Part shown: piece after piece, positions 26,478-35,794 of the stretch | Numbering within the stretch: the first letter of the stretch is position 1 | Layout: each line of letters starts with the position of its first letter | DNA from: Stagnihabitans sp038231775 | GTDB taxonomy: Bacteria > Pseudomonadota > Alphaproteobacteria > Rhodobacterales > Rhodobacteraceae | NCBI GenBank assembly: GCA_038231775.1 | Contig: JBBRKS010000001.1 | Span: forward strand, 35,194-99,193 | DNA: 64,000 bases | Reading direction: 5' to 3' | The notes under the pieces: generated by a model | The model's database searches: none | Told to the model about the DNA's origin: nothing | What the model saw: the letters and a program-made list of their open reading frames with translations, nothing else | Translations under genes and position numbers: made by a program

Positions 26478-28574
26478 TCAATCCTCAACCAGTTCAGGGA
26501 AAACCTCATCCGGGGTCAAGGCGCGGAACGGTGCGCCGCGCTTGTCCTGAAACCCTTCAAGCACAAGTCTAACCGTTGCCGCATCCGGAATCGAGGGGCG
26601 GAACTGCGGCGGGATCAGCGCCAGACCTTTCAGCCAGCCGAACAGGGCGGCGAAATCCAACTCTCCAATCGAGCGAAAGTCAGAACGGTTCGCCTCCATC
26701 GCAACCCAGTCGCGGGCGATGACATCGACAACCGCAAGGTCGATGCCGCAGAAGCCCTTGAACTGGCGCACATAATCGGCAGCATTGGCCCGGCTGCGGC
26801 GCAGGATCATGGCTACGCGCGCACTGGGGTCCAGGACGAACGCCGCCAGATGCAGGGCTGACCCGTCCAGCGCAATCACCTGACGGGCGGCTTTATAGCG
26901 GGCGATCTGCACCTCCAGCGGGTGGCGTTCGGGGTGAAAGATTTCGAAACCAAGCCGGGCCAGATTGTCCTCGATCACCGTTTCACACAAAACACCGCCG
27001 CGTTGCGGGTTCAGTCTGGCCCGGGAGATGTACAGTTTTTCACTGCCCTCAGCCGCGATATGACCCAGACGGCCGCGCATAAAGGCGTGAAATGCGGGCG
27101 AACCTGCATAGCGATCCTCCCAACCGAACCCCAGTTCGGGAATGCAAAGCTGTTCAACGCGCAAAGCGCCGGGCATGGCGCGCACCGGGGTTTTTATGCC
27201 CAGAAGGCGAAAGAAATGGGCAGGTGCCTCATCCCGGGCAATGGGTGCAGTATCGCCGCGATAAGGCAGGTACAGGATGGAATCGAACCTGCCCTGAATG
27301 TGGTCCAGCGCCCACAGCCGGGCGGTGGATTCCACCAGAAAATGACCGAAATGGGCGCGGAAATGACCGGCATACAGGTGGCGTCCGGGCAGGTCGGTGA
27401 TCGGCTCGTTCGGCGCAAGGCGAGGTTCGGGCATCGGTTTTCCCGCCCTGATCCAGCCGCGTGACAAGGGCGCGTAGTTGCCTTTGGCGTCCAGCACGCC
27501 CGCCGCAAGCTTTTGATCCTGCGGGCGCTCGGGCAGCACCAGCGCGTTGTGCAGGGTTTGGATATGGCCGGCAAACGGGCCGCTCGCACAGTCGGGCACC
27601 GCAACAAGACTGTCGGCGCGCAGGGGTCTTTCACCAAAACGGGCCACAAGGCGCAGCGCATAGGCCGAGGTCGGATCATCCGCCAGCATCTTCATCGCGG
27701 CAGTGCGGATCAAGCCGGTATGGCCGCGCTTTTCCGCCTCTCCCATCGCGGCGCGCTGCCAGTTCAGGTCACGGTGTCGGCCTTTCAGGGCGCGGGCAAG
27801 CGCCGCCGGATCGTAAGCGCCCTGCACGATCTGATCCAGCAGAACCTGCACCGCATTGCCGGTGCGCATCATCCGGATGGCGCGGTGGCCCATGTGGTCC
27901 AGATGAAAATGCGTGACATTTGGCCCCTTTATGCGGGCGGCATGGGCCTTGTCTTCGGGTACGAACGGGTCATAAACCAGCAGGATCTTCGCAGCATGGC
28001 GCGGCGCATTGGCGGCATCACGGTGCGGCAGATCGGCCCAATCCCAAGCTTTTTGCGCATAGCGGTAGCGTTTTTCAAACGGCACGGTGGATTTGGTCAG
28101 GGTGGATTGCGGCGAAAACGCCAGCACCTCTGCCCCCGGAACCAGAACCGACAACGCAAGTGCTGCATACCCGCCCATCGAGGTGCCGGTAAAGATCACC
28201 CGCGCAAAGCCGGCAAAGAACCCCGCGCCCCGCAAATCGGTGATCCAGCGCGCCGTATCCGGGTTGCGATACCAGTCCTTGCGGTGCGCGATCATCCCAA
28301 GAATTGACGCGCCGGTGGCCTTGGTGCGCCCCAAAAGCCACGGCTGCGCAGGCGTGTATTGCCCGACCGAAGACAAGTTATCGAAGGTGACCACCAGCAC
28401 ATCAGAGGCGCGTTCGAACCACAGATCGACATAGTCGCCCCTGACCTGAAAAGCCTGTTGGTGCAGCGCTTTGGTGAGGTCAGAAAAGAGCGGAGGATGT
28501 GCGACCGCGACGCGTTGCGGCGTCTCGTCAGGCAGATCATCCGCCTCAAAATCGGTCAAAAGGTCCTTGGCCAC
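26478..28574 (-). CDS. Alpha/beta-hydrolase fused to GT61 glycosyltransferase
   Basis: This 698-residue protein appears to be a fusion. Residues 1-270 form an alpha/beta-hydrolase-like domain with the nucleophile elbow GTSMGGYAAL (Ser) and a histidine in HLDHMGHRAI. Residues 370-650 resemble the DUF563/GT61 domain: YAGHFRAHFGHFLVES, KLYISRARLN and the sugar-nucleotide site VIALDGSALHLAAF. Start is GTG 28574 with AGGGT upstream. It is the first gene of a minus-strand unit with the DxD gene. The fusion suggests coupled ester cleavage and glycosyl transfer on a surface polymer. Confidence 0.72.
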   Translation of the reverse strand: MAKDLLTDFEADDLPDETPQRVAVAHPPLFSDLTKALHQQAFQVRGDYVDLWFERASDVLVVTFDNLSSVGQYTPAQPWLLGRTKATGASILGMIAHRKDWYRNPDTARWITDLRGAGFFAGFARVIFTGTSMGGYAALALSVLVPGAEVLAFSPQSTLTKSTVPFEKRYRYAQKAWDWADLPHRDAANAPRHAAKILLVYDPFVPEDKAHAARIKGPNVTHFHLDHMGHRAIRMMRTGNAVQVLLDQIVQGAYDPAALARALKGRHRDLNWQRAAMGEAEKRGHTGLIRTAAMKMLADDPTSAYALRLVARFGERPLRADSLVAVPDCASGPFAGHIQTLHNALVLPERPQDQKLAAGVLDAKGNYAPLSRGWIRAGKPMPEPRLAPNEPITDLPGRHLYAGHFRAHFGHFLVESTARLWALDHIQGRFDSILYLPYRGDTAPIARDEAPAHFFRLLGIKTPVRAMPGALRVEQLCIPELGFGWEDRYAGSPAFHAFMRGRLGHIAAEGSEKLYISRARLNPQRGGVLCETVIEDNLARLGFEIFHPERHPLEVQIARYKAARQVIALDGSALHLAAFVLDPSARVAMILRRSRANAADYVRQFKGFCGIDLAVVDVIARDWVAMEANRSDFRSIGELDFAALFGWLKGLALIPPQFRPSIPDAATVRLVLEGFQDKRGAPFRALTPDEVFPELVED

Positions 28575-28877
28575 CGCCTAGACCCTGAAATGAGACAAAA
28601 CAACGGGAATTGAACCGCTTGCGGGGGATTTCATCGTGTACTCCTGCCTCGACTGCCCTGTCATTGAACGCAGGGCCTTGCTCTGAATGAACTATGCCCG
28701 CGCACCTGCCACCTGTCACGCCATTTGCGCGCCAAAGGCCTGAAAGGACGCCTGAATCGCGGTAATTTTGGCGAAACCCGACCGGATCGCAACAAATTGT
28801 GCCCCAAAGCGCGTCTTGGCTTGCTGTGGCAAACCCGGCGGGCCAAGGATTGGCGCGGACAAACGAACAGGACAACC
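28575..28877. other. Divergent intergenic region in the glycan cluster
   Basis: About 300 bases separate the GTG of the hydrolase-GT61 gene from the ATG of the GT2 gene, and must hold promoters for both. It contains AACAAATTGTGCC and other AT-rich spots but no convincing -35/-10 pair. No small gene was found. Confidence 0.4.
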
Positions 28878-30809
28878 ATGACGGATACGGCGCAAACCAA
28901 GGTTCTGGCGCAAAAGGGCAAGGGTCAGGGTGGCAAAACGACGCGGGTGCTGGCGCCGTTTGCGGGCCGTCCGCGTGGGGCGGCTGACCTGTGGGGCAGC
29001 GTTGATTTTCCGCTAAAAGCGCATGTCAGTCCGCATGGTCAGGTCACCGCCGTGTCGATGATGAAGGACGAAGGGCCCTATGTGATTGAATGGGTGGCCC
29101 ATCATCTGGCGGTGGGTTTTACCGACCTTGTGGTCTATACGAACGATTGTTCGGACGGCACCGACGACATGCTGATCAGGCTTGAGGCGCTGGGTCTGGC
29201 GCATCACCGGCGCAACGTGATTGCGGAGGGAATTCGCCCGCAACCCTCGGCCCTGAACCACGCGCAAGACGAACCTGTGGTCGGTCTGTCCGATTGGGTC
29301 ATGGTGTTTGATGCGGATGAGTTTCTGTCGATCCGCTACGGCGACGGTACGCTGGACGACTTGATCAGTGCGGCCAAGGCGCAAGATGCCAACGGTGTTG
29401 TGGTGACCTGGCGCATCTTCGGGTCGGGCGGAGTGGTCGATTGGTCGCGTGCGCCCGTCACCGAACAGTACCTGATGGCCGCGCCGACGGAATGGAACAA
29501 GGGCTGGGGCGTCAAGACTCTGTTCGCCTTTGACCCCGACTATTGGAAGCTGGGCATTCACCGCCCCAAGATGAAAACCCGTCACATCAAGACCGATTTT
29601 CCCGACCGGGTGAAATGGCTGACCGGGTCAGGAAAGGTGATGGAGGACTATTTCAAGTTTCGCGGATGGCGGTCGATCACCCGGACGGTCGGCTATGACT
29701 GGGTGCAACTGAACCATTACGCGGTGAAATCAGTGGACTCTTACGCCATCCGCAAACTGCGCGGCAACGTCAACAACAAGAAAGACAAGTACAATTCCGA
29801 CTATTGGTCGCTGCAGGATCGCAACGAGGTGCGCGATGACACAATGCTGCGCTATAGCGCGCGGCGGGGCGAAATCATTGCGCAGTTGCTGGCCGACCCC
29901 GACCTGAACCGCCTGCATCACGCTGCCGTCGCACGGGCGGAAGCGCGGCTGGCAGAGTTGCGGCTGACCGACGATTATCACGCGCTGGTCGCCGACCTTG
30001 CCCGCGCCTCTGCCGTGCCGATCAGCCAGATTGTCGCCAAACCGCCGCAACCGCGCGATAAGGAAAAGATCGCTGCCCTGATGACAGAGGTGGAGAAAAG
30101 CCGCAACGCCAAGGCCAAGGAGGACCGCAAGGGCGAGCCCAAAGCGGTGGTCGAACAGGTGCCGATGGGCGGCTATGTGCCCGGCCTGCCTGATGTTTCC
30201 GCCGAAGTCGCGGTGGAATGGGTGGACAATCACGGGCTGCATCTGCCCTTGGATGGGCGGATTTTTCCAAGCGCTGCGCAGGGCCTGATCCGGTCGGGCA
30301 AGTTCGAACGCAGTCTGGCGCGCAAACTCCCGCAGATCCTGGCCAAGGGGGCCGCCGTGCTGGAAATTGGCTCGGCTGTTGGGTTTTTAGCGCTCAATCT
30401 GGCACGCGAACGGCCCGATCTGCGGCTGACCTTGCAGGAAGATAATGCCAGCCTGCGCACCGTGATGGCCCGCATCATGGCGCGCAATGGCCGGGTTTTC
30501 AGCGACCGGCTGGTGCTGTCTGATCTGCCTTTGACGGTGCCTGCTGACGCTTTGGTGGCCTTGGTCAGGCAGGCGCAGCCCAAGGTCCTGCTGCTGACCG
30601 ACCCGCGCCTGTCGCCTCAAATTCTGGCCGAAGCGTTGCCGCAACTGTCGCCGCTGCCCGATCACATCATCCTGTACGGCCGTCTGCTCGAGACCTGGCA
30701 CAAACGGTTGGGTGAGGTCGAAGACCTGTTGACCGCCATGGATTACGAGGCGCTGGAACGCTTTGACATTAACGTCGCCCGCGAATTCCGGCTGGCCGAT
30801 CAGGGTTAG
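28878..30809 (+). CDS. GT2-type glycosyltransferase fused to methyltransferase-like domain
   Basis: This 643-residue protein has an N-terminal glycosyltransferase domain: VSMMKDEGPYVIEWVAHH, VVYTNDCSDGTDDML and the DxD-like VFDADEFLS. It fits the GT2/GT92-like group. A charged linker follows at about residues 410-440. The C-terminal 200 residues carry a Rossmann S-adenosylmethionine-type motif AVLEIGSAVGFLALNLA and a second strand LRLTLQEDN. ATG 28878 (MTDTAQTK) follows an ACAGGAC site; 51 earlier in-frame residues are not convincing. It likely builds and methylates a cell-surface glycan. Its stop overlaps the neighbouring stop. Confidence 0.72.
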   Translation: MTDTAQTKVLAQKGKGQGGKTTRVLAPFAGRPRGAADLWGSVDFPLKAHVSPHGQVTAVSMMKDEGPYVIEWVAHHLAVGFTDLVVYTNDCSDGTDDMLIRLEALGLAHHRRNVIAEGIRPQPSALNHAQDEPVVGLSDWVMVFDADEFLSIRYGDGTLDDLISAAKAQDANGVVVTWRIFGSGGVVDWSRAPVTEQYLMAAPTEWNKGWGVKTLFAFDPDYWKLGIHRPKMKTRHIKTDFPDRVKWLTGSGKVMEDYFKFRGWRSITRTVGYDWVQLNHYAVKSVDSYAIRKLRGNVNNKKDKYNSDYWSLQDRNEVRDDTMLRYSARRGEIIAQLLADPDLNRLHHAAVARAEARLAELRLTDDYHALVADLARASAVPISQIVAKPPQPRDKEKIAALMTEVEKSRNAKAKEDRKGEPKAVVEQVPMGGYVPGLPDVSAEVAVEWVDNHGLHLPLDGRIFPSAAQGLIRSGKFERSLARKLPQILAKGAAVLEIGSAVGFLALNLARERPDLRLTLQEDNASLRTVMARIMARNGRVFSDRLVLSDLPLTVPADALVALVRQAQPKVLLLTDPRLSPQILAEALPQLSPLPDHIILYGRLLETWHKRLGEVEDLLTAMDYEALERFDINVAREFRLADQG

Positions 30810-31744
30810 CCGGCAGCCTGTGGGTCGGGCGGGAAGAAGTAGCTGTCGACAAAAGCGCGGGTGATCTGTTCCACCACCGGACGGCGGACATGGCGCAAAT
30901 CGCTTTCCCACGCCGCATCTCCAGAGGCCAGAACCGCCTCATAGGACGGAAAGTAGGTCACGTTGGGCCGCGATGCCGCCACCTCTGCCAGAACCACACG
31001 CAGGGTGGTTTTCGACTGGGTGTTGGCGACCATGATGTCGTTGCCTGAAAAGGTGCGCTTCAACGGCACAGGTGAAACGGTGACGAAAATTTGCGCATTC
31101 GGTTTTTGCGCCGTGATCAGATCAACCGTGCGGGTGATGGCGGCCAGATTGTCGGCAAAACCGGCGCTGTGATAGTCGGTTTCGTCCTCACCACCGGCCA
31201 GACCATAGCCCGGCTTTTGATTGGCCGCCTTGCCAGAAACGCGGTTGATGAAAATCTCTGTCATCCCGAAGGTGAACACAAAATGATCCGCCGCCGCAAA
31301 CCCTGCGCGTAAGGCCGCGTCCAGATCGGCACAGACCTGGGCGAAAATCTCCGGCGTGTTGGCAAAAACCAGCCGTCGGTAGGGGCATTGAAAACGATCG
31401 TTCACAGTCCAGAAGTCATCAGGCGCGGGGGACCACAGGCCAAGGATGCGCTCTATTTCTTGCAGCACGGAATAGGCGTTGTAGGTGTTCATATGGTTGC
31501 GGTGCGGCAGTTCATCCAGCTTGGCCGTGGCCGGATCGAACGGAACCGCTGCCAGATCGGGGCCGACCTGACCAGCACCTAAAACCTGATCAAGGGCCAG
31601 ACGAATTTCCTCGGCAAAGCAACTGCCCATCAGGAAAAACCGGTCCGTCCGGCGCACCAGCGGCGTGGGTACAAAGGTTACTGAACGGTCAGTCATAAAC
31701 CGTTTCCAGCTGTGATTTGCCCTGCGCGCCACCCGTGCCGTCAT
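30806..31744 (-). CDS. GSCFA-domain hydrolase
   Basis: The protein, 312 residues from the chosen start, contains the signature MGSCFAEEI and the block FTFGMTEIFIN typical of GSCFA proteins, a GDSL/SGNH-related hydrolase family found with polysaccharide genes. The catalytic serine is presumably the one in GSCFA. The start is uncertain between 31744 and 31696; both have purine-rich sites. Its TAA (30806-30808 on the minus strand) overlaps the TAG of the GT2 gene, a tail-to-tail arrangement. A role in deacylating or modifying exported glycans is inferred. Confidence 0.8.
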   Translation of the reverse strand: MTARVARRANHSWKRFMTDRSVTFVPTPLVRRTDRFFLMGSCFAEEIRLALDQVLGAGQVGPDLAAVPFDPATAKLDELPHRNHMNTYNAYSVLQEIERILGLWSPAPDDFWTVNDRFQCPYRRLVFANTPEIFAQVCADLDAALRAGFAAADHFVFTFGMTEIFINRVSGKAANQKPGYGLAGGEDETDYHSAGFADNLAAITRTVDLITAQKPNAQIFVTVSPVPLKRTFSGNDIMVANTQSKTTLRVVLAEVAASRPNVTYFPSYEAVLASGDAAWESDLRHVRRPVVEQITRAFVDSYFFPPDPQAAG

Positions 31745-31884
31745 GCTGCCGTTTCCCTGACACTCTTTGCCCGCAATCGCATCAGAAAAGCACGACGATA
31801 CCGCGCGTACCAGCCCAAAGGCTGGACAGCTGTCATGGCGTTTGACATTGTGGCGAAAAATGAAACAATTTCCTGAGGTTCCTG

Positions 31885-32700
31885 ATGAGCACCCAAATTC
31901 GCCGCCCCGTCGCCTCGTTGTGGATCGGCGAAAAGCTGCACTACCTCAATCAGATGTGCCTGCTCAGCCATGTGCAGCAGGGCCATCCGACGACGCTGTA
32001 TTGCACGGACGCAGTCTCGAACGTGCCCAAGGGCGTGATCGTCAAACCCGCGTCAGAGATCATGAGCCTTGACCGCGACATCATCGCGCAAACCTCGGAA
32101 AGTTTTCTGTCCAACGTGTTTCGCTACAAGATGATTCAGGCGACCGATGCGGTGTGGATCGACTGCGACGCCTTTTGCCACAAGCCCTTTCCGGATGAGA
32201 TGCAGAACATCTACGCGGGCCACGGCTTTCGCGGCGCGCTGAATTGCGGCGTGGTTTACATCCCGAAAGAGGGCGAGCTGATGCACCGCCTGTTGGACTA
32301 TTACTTCAATCTGCCCGACGCGCCGCCGTGGTTTTCCAAGCAGCAGCGCAAGAAGATCGAAAAGCAGGATGCCAGCATTCCGCACGCCGTTCGGATTTAT
32401 AACGCCGAGCGGACGGCCTTTGGCCCGCAGGCTTTCACTTATTTCGCCCAGCAGACTGGCGATTTCGAAAAGGCGCTGACGCCGGATTATCTGTACCCGG
32501 TGCCGTTCCAGTTGAACGACGTGTTCTATGACCCTTACGGCCGTGTCGAGGGGCATTTCACCGACAATACCCTGTCGGTTCACCTGTACACCAACGGCAC
32601 CAAACCGTGGTGGCGCAAGAATGTGCCGATGGCGGGTTCTTATGCCGCGCGGATGTGTGCCCAAGTCGGCATCGACCCCGCCCAAGCGCTGGAGCAATAA
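31885..32700 (+). CDS. Glycosyltransferase-like protein with DCD motif
   Basis: This 271-residue protein has a sugar-transferase-like core: LWIGEKLHYLNQMCLLSH, QATDAVWIDCDAFCHKPF with DCD as the metal site, and GALNCGVVYIPKEGE. The C-terminal HLYTNGTKPWWRKN resembles the acceptor end of small GT-A proteins of the TcdA/TcdB or GT32 type. Start ATG 31885 follows a TTCCTGAGG sequence. It is transcribed away from the GSCFA gene. Substrate unknown; the context suggests surface-glycan assembly. Confidence 0.65.
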   Translation: MSTQIRRPVASLWIGEKLHYLNQMCLLSHVQQGHPTTLYCTDAVSNVPKGVIVKPASEIMSLDRDIIAQTSESFLSNVFRYKMIQATDAVWIDCDAFCHKPFPDEMQNIYAGHGFRGALNCGVVYIPKEGELMHRLLDYYFNLPDAPPWFSKQQRKKIEKQDASIPHAVRIYNAERTAFGPQAFTYFAQQTGDFEKALTPDYLYPVPFQLNDVFYDPYGRVEGHFTDNTLSVHLYTNGTKPWWRKNVPMAGSYAARMCAQVGIDPAQALEQ

Positions 32701-32737
32701 CGTAAGTCGGGGGTTACCCCGACTCTCCCCCGCCCGA

Positions 32738-33193
32738 CTAACCCTTCTTGAACGGCGCCATCCCTGCGCGGGCCAACTCATCGGCACGTTCGTTTTCCAC
32801 ATGACCTGCGTGGCCCTTGATCCAGCGCCACACGACCTTGTGGCCCAACCGGGCTGCATCAAGCCTTTGCCACAGATCGACATTCTTGACCGGTGGCCCC
32901 CCAGCCGTGCGCCAGCCCCTGCGCTTCCAGTTGTCCATCCATTCGGTGATGCCGTTTTTGACATAGGCGCTGTCGGTGATGATCGTGATTTCAACCGGCT
33001 TGGTCAGCGCCTCCAGGGCCGAGATGGCGGCCAGCAGCTCCATGCGGTTGTTGGTGGTCAGCGCCTCCCCCCCTGACAGGGTGCGCTCCTTGACGACCTG
33101 GCCTGCTTCACGCGCCAGCATCAGCACCCCCCAGCCGCCGGGGCCGGGATTGCCCGAACAGGCACCGTCGGTGTAGGCGAACAAATCCGGCAT
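32738..33193 (-). CDS. rnhA: Ribonuclease HI
   Basis: This 151-residue enzyme cleaves the RNA strand of RNA-DNA hybrids. The catalytic carboxylates are visible: Asp9 in AYTDGACSGNPGPGG, Glu52 in NNRMELLA, Asp74 in ITDSAYV and Asp138 in NERADELA, with His128 in KGHAGH. Length is normal for bacterial RNase HI. Start ATG 33193 is preferred over one 11 codons earlier inside the DUF3429 gene. It forms a short minus-strand operon with DUF3429 and ispH. Confidence 0.96.
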   Translation of the reverse strand: MPDLFAYTDGACSGNPGPGGWGVLMLAREAGQVVKERTLSGGEALTTNNRMELLAAISALEALTKPVEITIITDSAYVKNGITEWMDNWKRRGWRTAGGPPVKNVDLWQRLDAARLGHKVVWRWIKGHAGHVENERADELARAGMAPFKKG

Positions 33194-33203
33194 CAAGCCT
33201 CCA

Positions 33204-33650
33204 CTACAGCAGGGTCGGGATGGCAAGGCACACCAGCGCGCCTGCCGTCAAAATCAGGCGCAACTGCATCCACCACTCAGGCGCAAGCCCTTGGCGCCAG
33301 AACAAAAAGTCCAGAACCAACAGACCCGCAAACCCGGCGGTCAGCCATTTCGCCGCCGATTCAGGGCCGCCGCCGACAAACAGAAAGGCCCAAAGTGCTG
33401 GCAGCACCGACAGCCCATAACCCAACGCCGCAACGGATGCGCTGGCCCGCGTCGCAAAGCCCCACAGCACGCCCGACATGAAGGCCAAAATCACGATGCC
33501 ATAGGAAAGTGAGACATAGGGGCCGACGAACCGCGGGCCAAGCGACCTTGTGCCCCAGTCGGCCAAGGCCGGGTATAGCTGGGTTAACGCGCCCCAAACG
33601 AACGGGATCAGCCCGGCAAGGCCAAGGATCAGCGCTGATCTTGGGATCAT
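33204..33650 (-). CDS. DUF3429 membrane protein
   Basis: This 148-residue protein has four or five hydrophobic segments. Marks are LGLAGLIPFVWGAL, YGIVILAFMSGVLWGF and WLTAGFAGLLVLDFLFW, which fit DUF3429, an inner-membrane family of unknown role. Its start overlaps the ispH stop by 4 bases and its end is 10 bases before rnhA. Confidence 0.87.
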   Translation of the reverse strand: MIPRSALILGLAGLIPFVWGALTQLYPALADWGTRSLGPRFVGPYVSLSYGIVILAFMSGVLWGFATRASASVAALGYGLSVLPALWAFLFVGGGPESAAKWLTAGFAGLLVLDFLFWRQGLAPEWWMQLRLILTAGALVCLAIPTLL

Positions 33651-34594
33651 GCCGGTTCCCGCAAAAGGCGCGGCACCTTGAATTCGACGGCCTCTTGCGC
33701 GGTTTCCACCAGTTCAACCGTCACGGCATACCGCGCACGAAATGCGTCAATCACCTCGTTCACCAGTTCCTCGGGCGCAGACGCCCCTGCGGTCACACCC
33801 ACCGACCTGATGCCATCCAATGCCCGCCAGTCGATATCGCCCGCCCGTTGGACCAGTTGCGCATAGGCACAGCCCGCAGCCTTGCCAACCTCAACCAACC
33901 GCATCGAGTTTGACGAGTTCGGCGCACCGATCACCAAAAGCGCGTCGATCCGGCCTGCAATCGCCTTGACCGCCGCCTGACGGTTGGTGGTGGCATAACA
34001 GATATCTTCCTTGTGCGGCCCGATGATGCCGGGAAACCGAGCCTGAAGGGCGGCGACAATCCCGGCGGTGTCATCGACCGAAAGTGTGGTCTGGGTGATG
34101 TAGGCCAGCTTGGCCGGGTCGCGCACCTGAAGGGTGGCGACATCGTCGGCGGTTTCGACCAACAGCACCTCACCCATCGGCAACTGGCCCATGGTGCCGA
34201 CGGTTTCGGGGTGGCCGTTGTGCCCGATCATCACCATTTGCAGGCCGTTTTCCGAATGGCGCGCCGCCTCGTTGTGCACCTTGGTCACCAAAGGGCAGGT
34301 CGCATCGACGGCGATCATCTGGCGCGCACTTGCCGCCTCTGGCACCGATTTCGGAACACCGTGGGCCGAGAAAATGACCGGTCGGTCGGCGGGGCAGTCG
34401 TCAAGCTCTTCGACAAAGACCGCACCCTTGGCGCGCAACCCGTCCACGACATATTTGTTGTGCACGATTTCGTGGCGGACATAGACCGGCGCGCCCCATT
34501 TCAGCAGGGCCAGTTCAACGATCTTGATCGCCCGGTCGACACCGGCGCAAAAGCCGCGCGGGGCGGCAAGGTACAAGGTCAAAGCAGGTTTCAT
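33647..34594 (-). CDS. ispH: 4-hydroxy-3-methylbut-2-enyl diphosphate reductase
   Basis: This 315-residue iron-sulfur enzyme makes IPP and DMAPP in the last step of the MEP isoprenoid pathway. The cluster cysteines sit in PRGFCAGV (Cys16), DATCPLVTKVH and EDICYATTNRQ. Other sites are HEIVHNKYVV, SAHGVP and GAPNSSNSMRL. ATG 34594 follows GGAGAGG; 43 upstream in-frame residues are not supported. It heads the ispH-DUF3429-rnhA unit. Confidence 0.96.
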   Translation of the reverse strand: MKPALTLYLAAPRGFCAGVDRAIKIVELALLKWGAPVYVRHEIVHNKYVVDGLRAKGAVFVEELDDCPADRPVIFSAHGVPKSVPEAASARQMIAVDATCPLVTKVHNEAARHSENGLQMVMIGHNGHPETVGTMGQLPMGEVLLVETADDVATLQVRDPAKLAYITQTTLSVDDTAGIVAALQARFPGIIGPHKEDICYATTNRQAAVKAIAGRIDALLVIGAPNSSNSMRLVEVGKAAGCAYAQLVQRAGDIDWRALDGIRSVGVTAGASAPEELVNEVIDAFRARYAVTVELVETAQEAVEFKVPRLLREPA

Positions 34595-34616
34595 CGGCCT
34601 CTCCATCGCCCCAGAC

Positions 34617-35222
34617 CTAGCCGTCTGCGCCTGCATCGTCCAGAGGCGCGTCAAAGTAATAGGGGCCACGCGACAGTTGCGTGATGTAGGCAGCGATCTC
34701 TTCAGCCTCATCCGCATCGGCAAAGGCGTGGCGCGGCACGACGATGGTGGTGGTGTGGCTGCGGATGAACAGATGGGTGCGGGTCAGAATAACTTCGCCG
34801 ATCAGTTCGGGCGACAGGTACGCCTCGTCACGACTGTCGATTTCAGTGCCCGCGATACAGTCGATCCACTCCTCCAGCACGCCGGGCCTAGGGATTGGGA
34901 CCAGACGGCTGGCCTTAAAGCGCCGCCAGACATCGCGTCCAGCGTACAGCATCGCAAACGCAAGCAGGTCTGTCGCAAGCAGGGTCAGACCGCCCCATCG
35001 GTCCAATTCGGCGAACAGTCCACTGGCAAGGCAGGCCAGCCCCAGCCCGATCTTGGCCCGCCGAGACAACCCGCGCCGCAACCGCAGCACGGCCACCGCA
35101 TCCTTTGCCGTCAGAACAAAGTCCCAGCGCCGCAGCAATCCGCCGTCGAAATCCCGCGTCACAGGATATGACAAAGCCGAGGCAGTTTCCCGCCCCGGCC
35201 CAGCCAAAGTGTCAGATGTCAC
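34617..35222 (-). CDS. YcxB-like membrane protein
   Basis: This 201-residue protein has a hydrophobic pair near residues 57-95 (IGLGLACLASGLFAEL and GLTLLATDLLAFAML), then a soluble tail with LTRTHLFIRSHTTTIVVPRHAF that resembles the YcxB-like domain. Function is unknown. GTG 35222 overlaps the stop of the NYN gene (GTGA), so the two are co-translated. It ends 22 bases before the ispH start. Confidence 0.65.
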   Translation of the reverse strand: MTSDTLAGPGRETASALSYPVTRDFDGGLLRRWDFVLTAKDAVAVLRLRRGLSRRAKIGLGLACLASGLFAELDRWGGLTLLATDLLAFAMLYAGRDVWRRFKASRLVPIPRPGVLEEWIDCIAGTEIDSRDEAYLSPELIGEVILTRTHLFIRSHTTTIVVPRHAFADADEAEEIAAYITQLSRGPYYFDAPLDDAGADG

Positions 35223-35794
35223 TTGGCTTCTATGCTGATGTCTTCACGCTCCATCGGGCGCGGTTCGCGGGGCGGGCGACCGATCACTTCGCGCAACTCG
35301 TCTAGTTCGATGAAGTTGTCGGCCTGACGGCGCAGTTCGTCGGCAATCATCGGCGGCTGGCTGCGGATGGTCGACACGACCGACACGCGCACACCCTGAC
35401 GTTGCAGGCTTTCAACCAGCGGGCGGAAATCGCCGTCGCCGGAAAACAGCACGACATGATCGACACGCGGCGCAAGTTCCATCGCATCGACCGTCAGTTC
35501 GATGTCCATGTTGCCCTTGACCTTACGGCGGCCCTGACTGTCGGTGTATTCCTTGGCAGGCTTTGTCACCATGGTGAAGCCGTTGTAGTTCAGCCAATCG
35601 ACCAGCGGGCGAATCGGTGAATATTCGTCGTTTTCCAGCAAGGCTGTGTAGTAAAAGGCCCGCAACAGGCGGCCACGGCGCATGAATTCCTGACGCAGCA
35701 ATTTGTAATCAATGTCAAAACCCAGCGCTTTTGCAGCCGCGTAAAGGTTGGAGCCGTCGATAAACAGGGCAAGACGTTCATCTTTGTAAAACAT
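35219..35794 (-). CDS. NYN-domain (LabA-like) nuclease-type protein
   Basis: This 191-residue protein has the PIN-like NYN fold: ALFIDGSNLYAAAKALG, KGNMDIELTVDAMELA and VVLFSGDGDFRPLVE, each carrying conserved acidic residues for metal. It is the LabA/DUF88-like family, thought to act on RNA. ATG 35794 follows GAAAGG; residues before it are not family-like. It reads away from folK and overlaps the YcxB-like gene. Confidence 0.9.
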   Translation of the reverse strand: MFYKDERLALFIDGSNLYAAAKALGFDIDYKLLRQEFMRRGRLLRAFYYTALLENDEYSPIRPLVDWLNYNGFTMVTKPAKEYTDSQGRRKVKGNMDIELTVDAMELAPRVDHVVLFSGDGDFRPLVESLQRQGVRVSVVSTIRSQPPMIADELRRQADNFIELDELREVIGRPPREPRPMEREDISIEAK

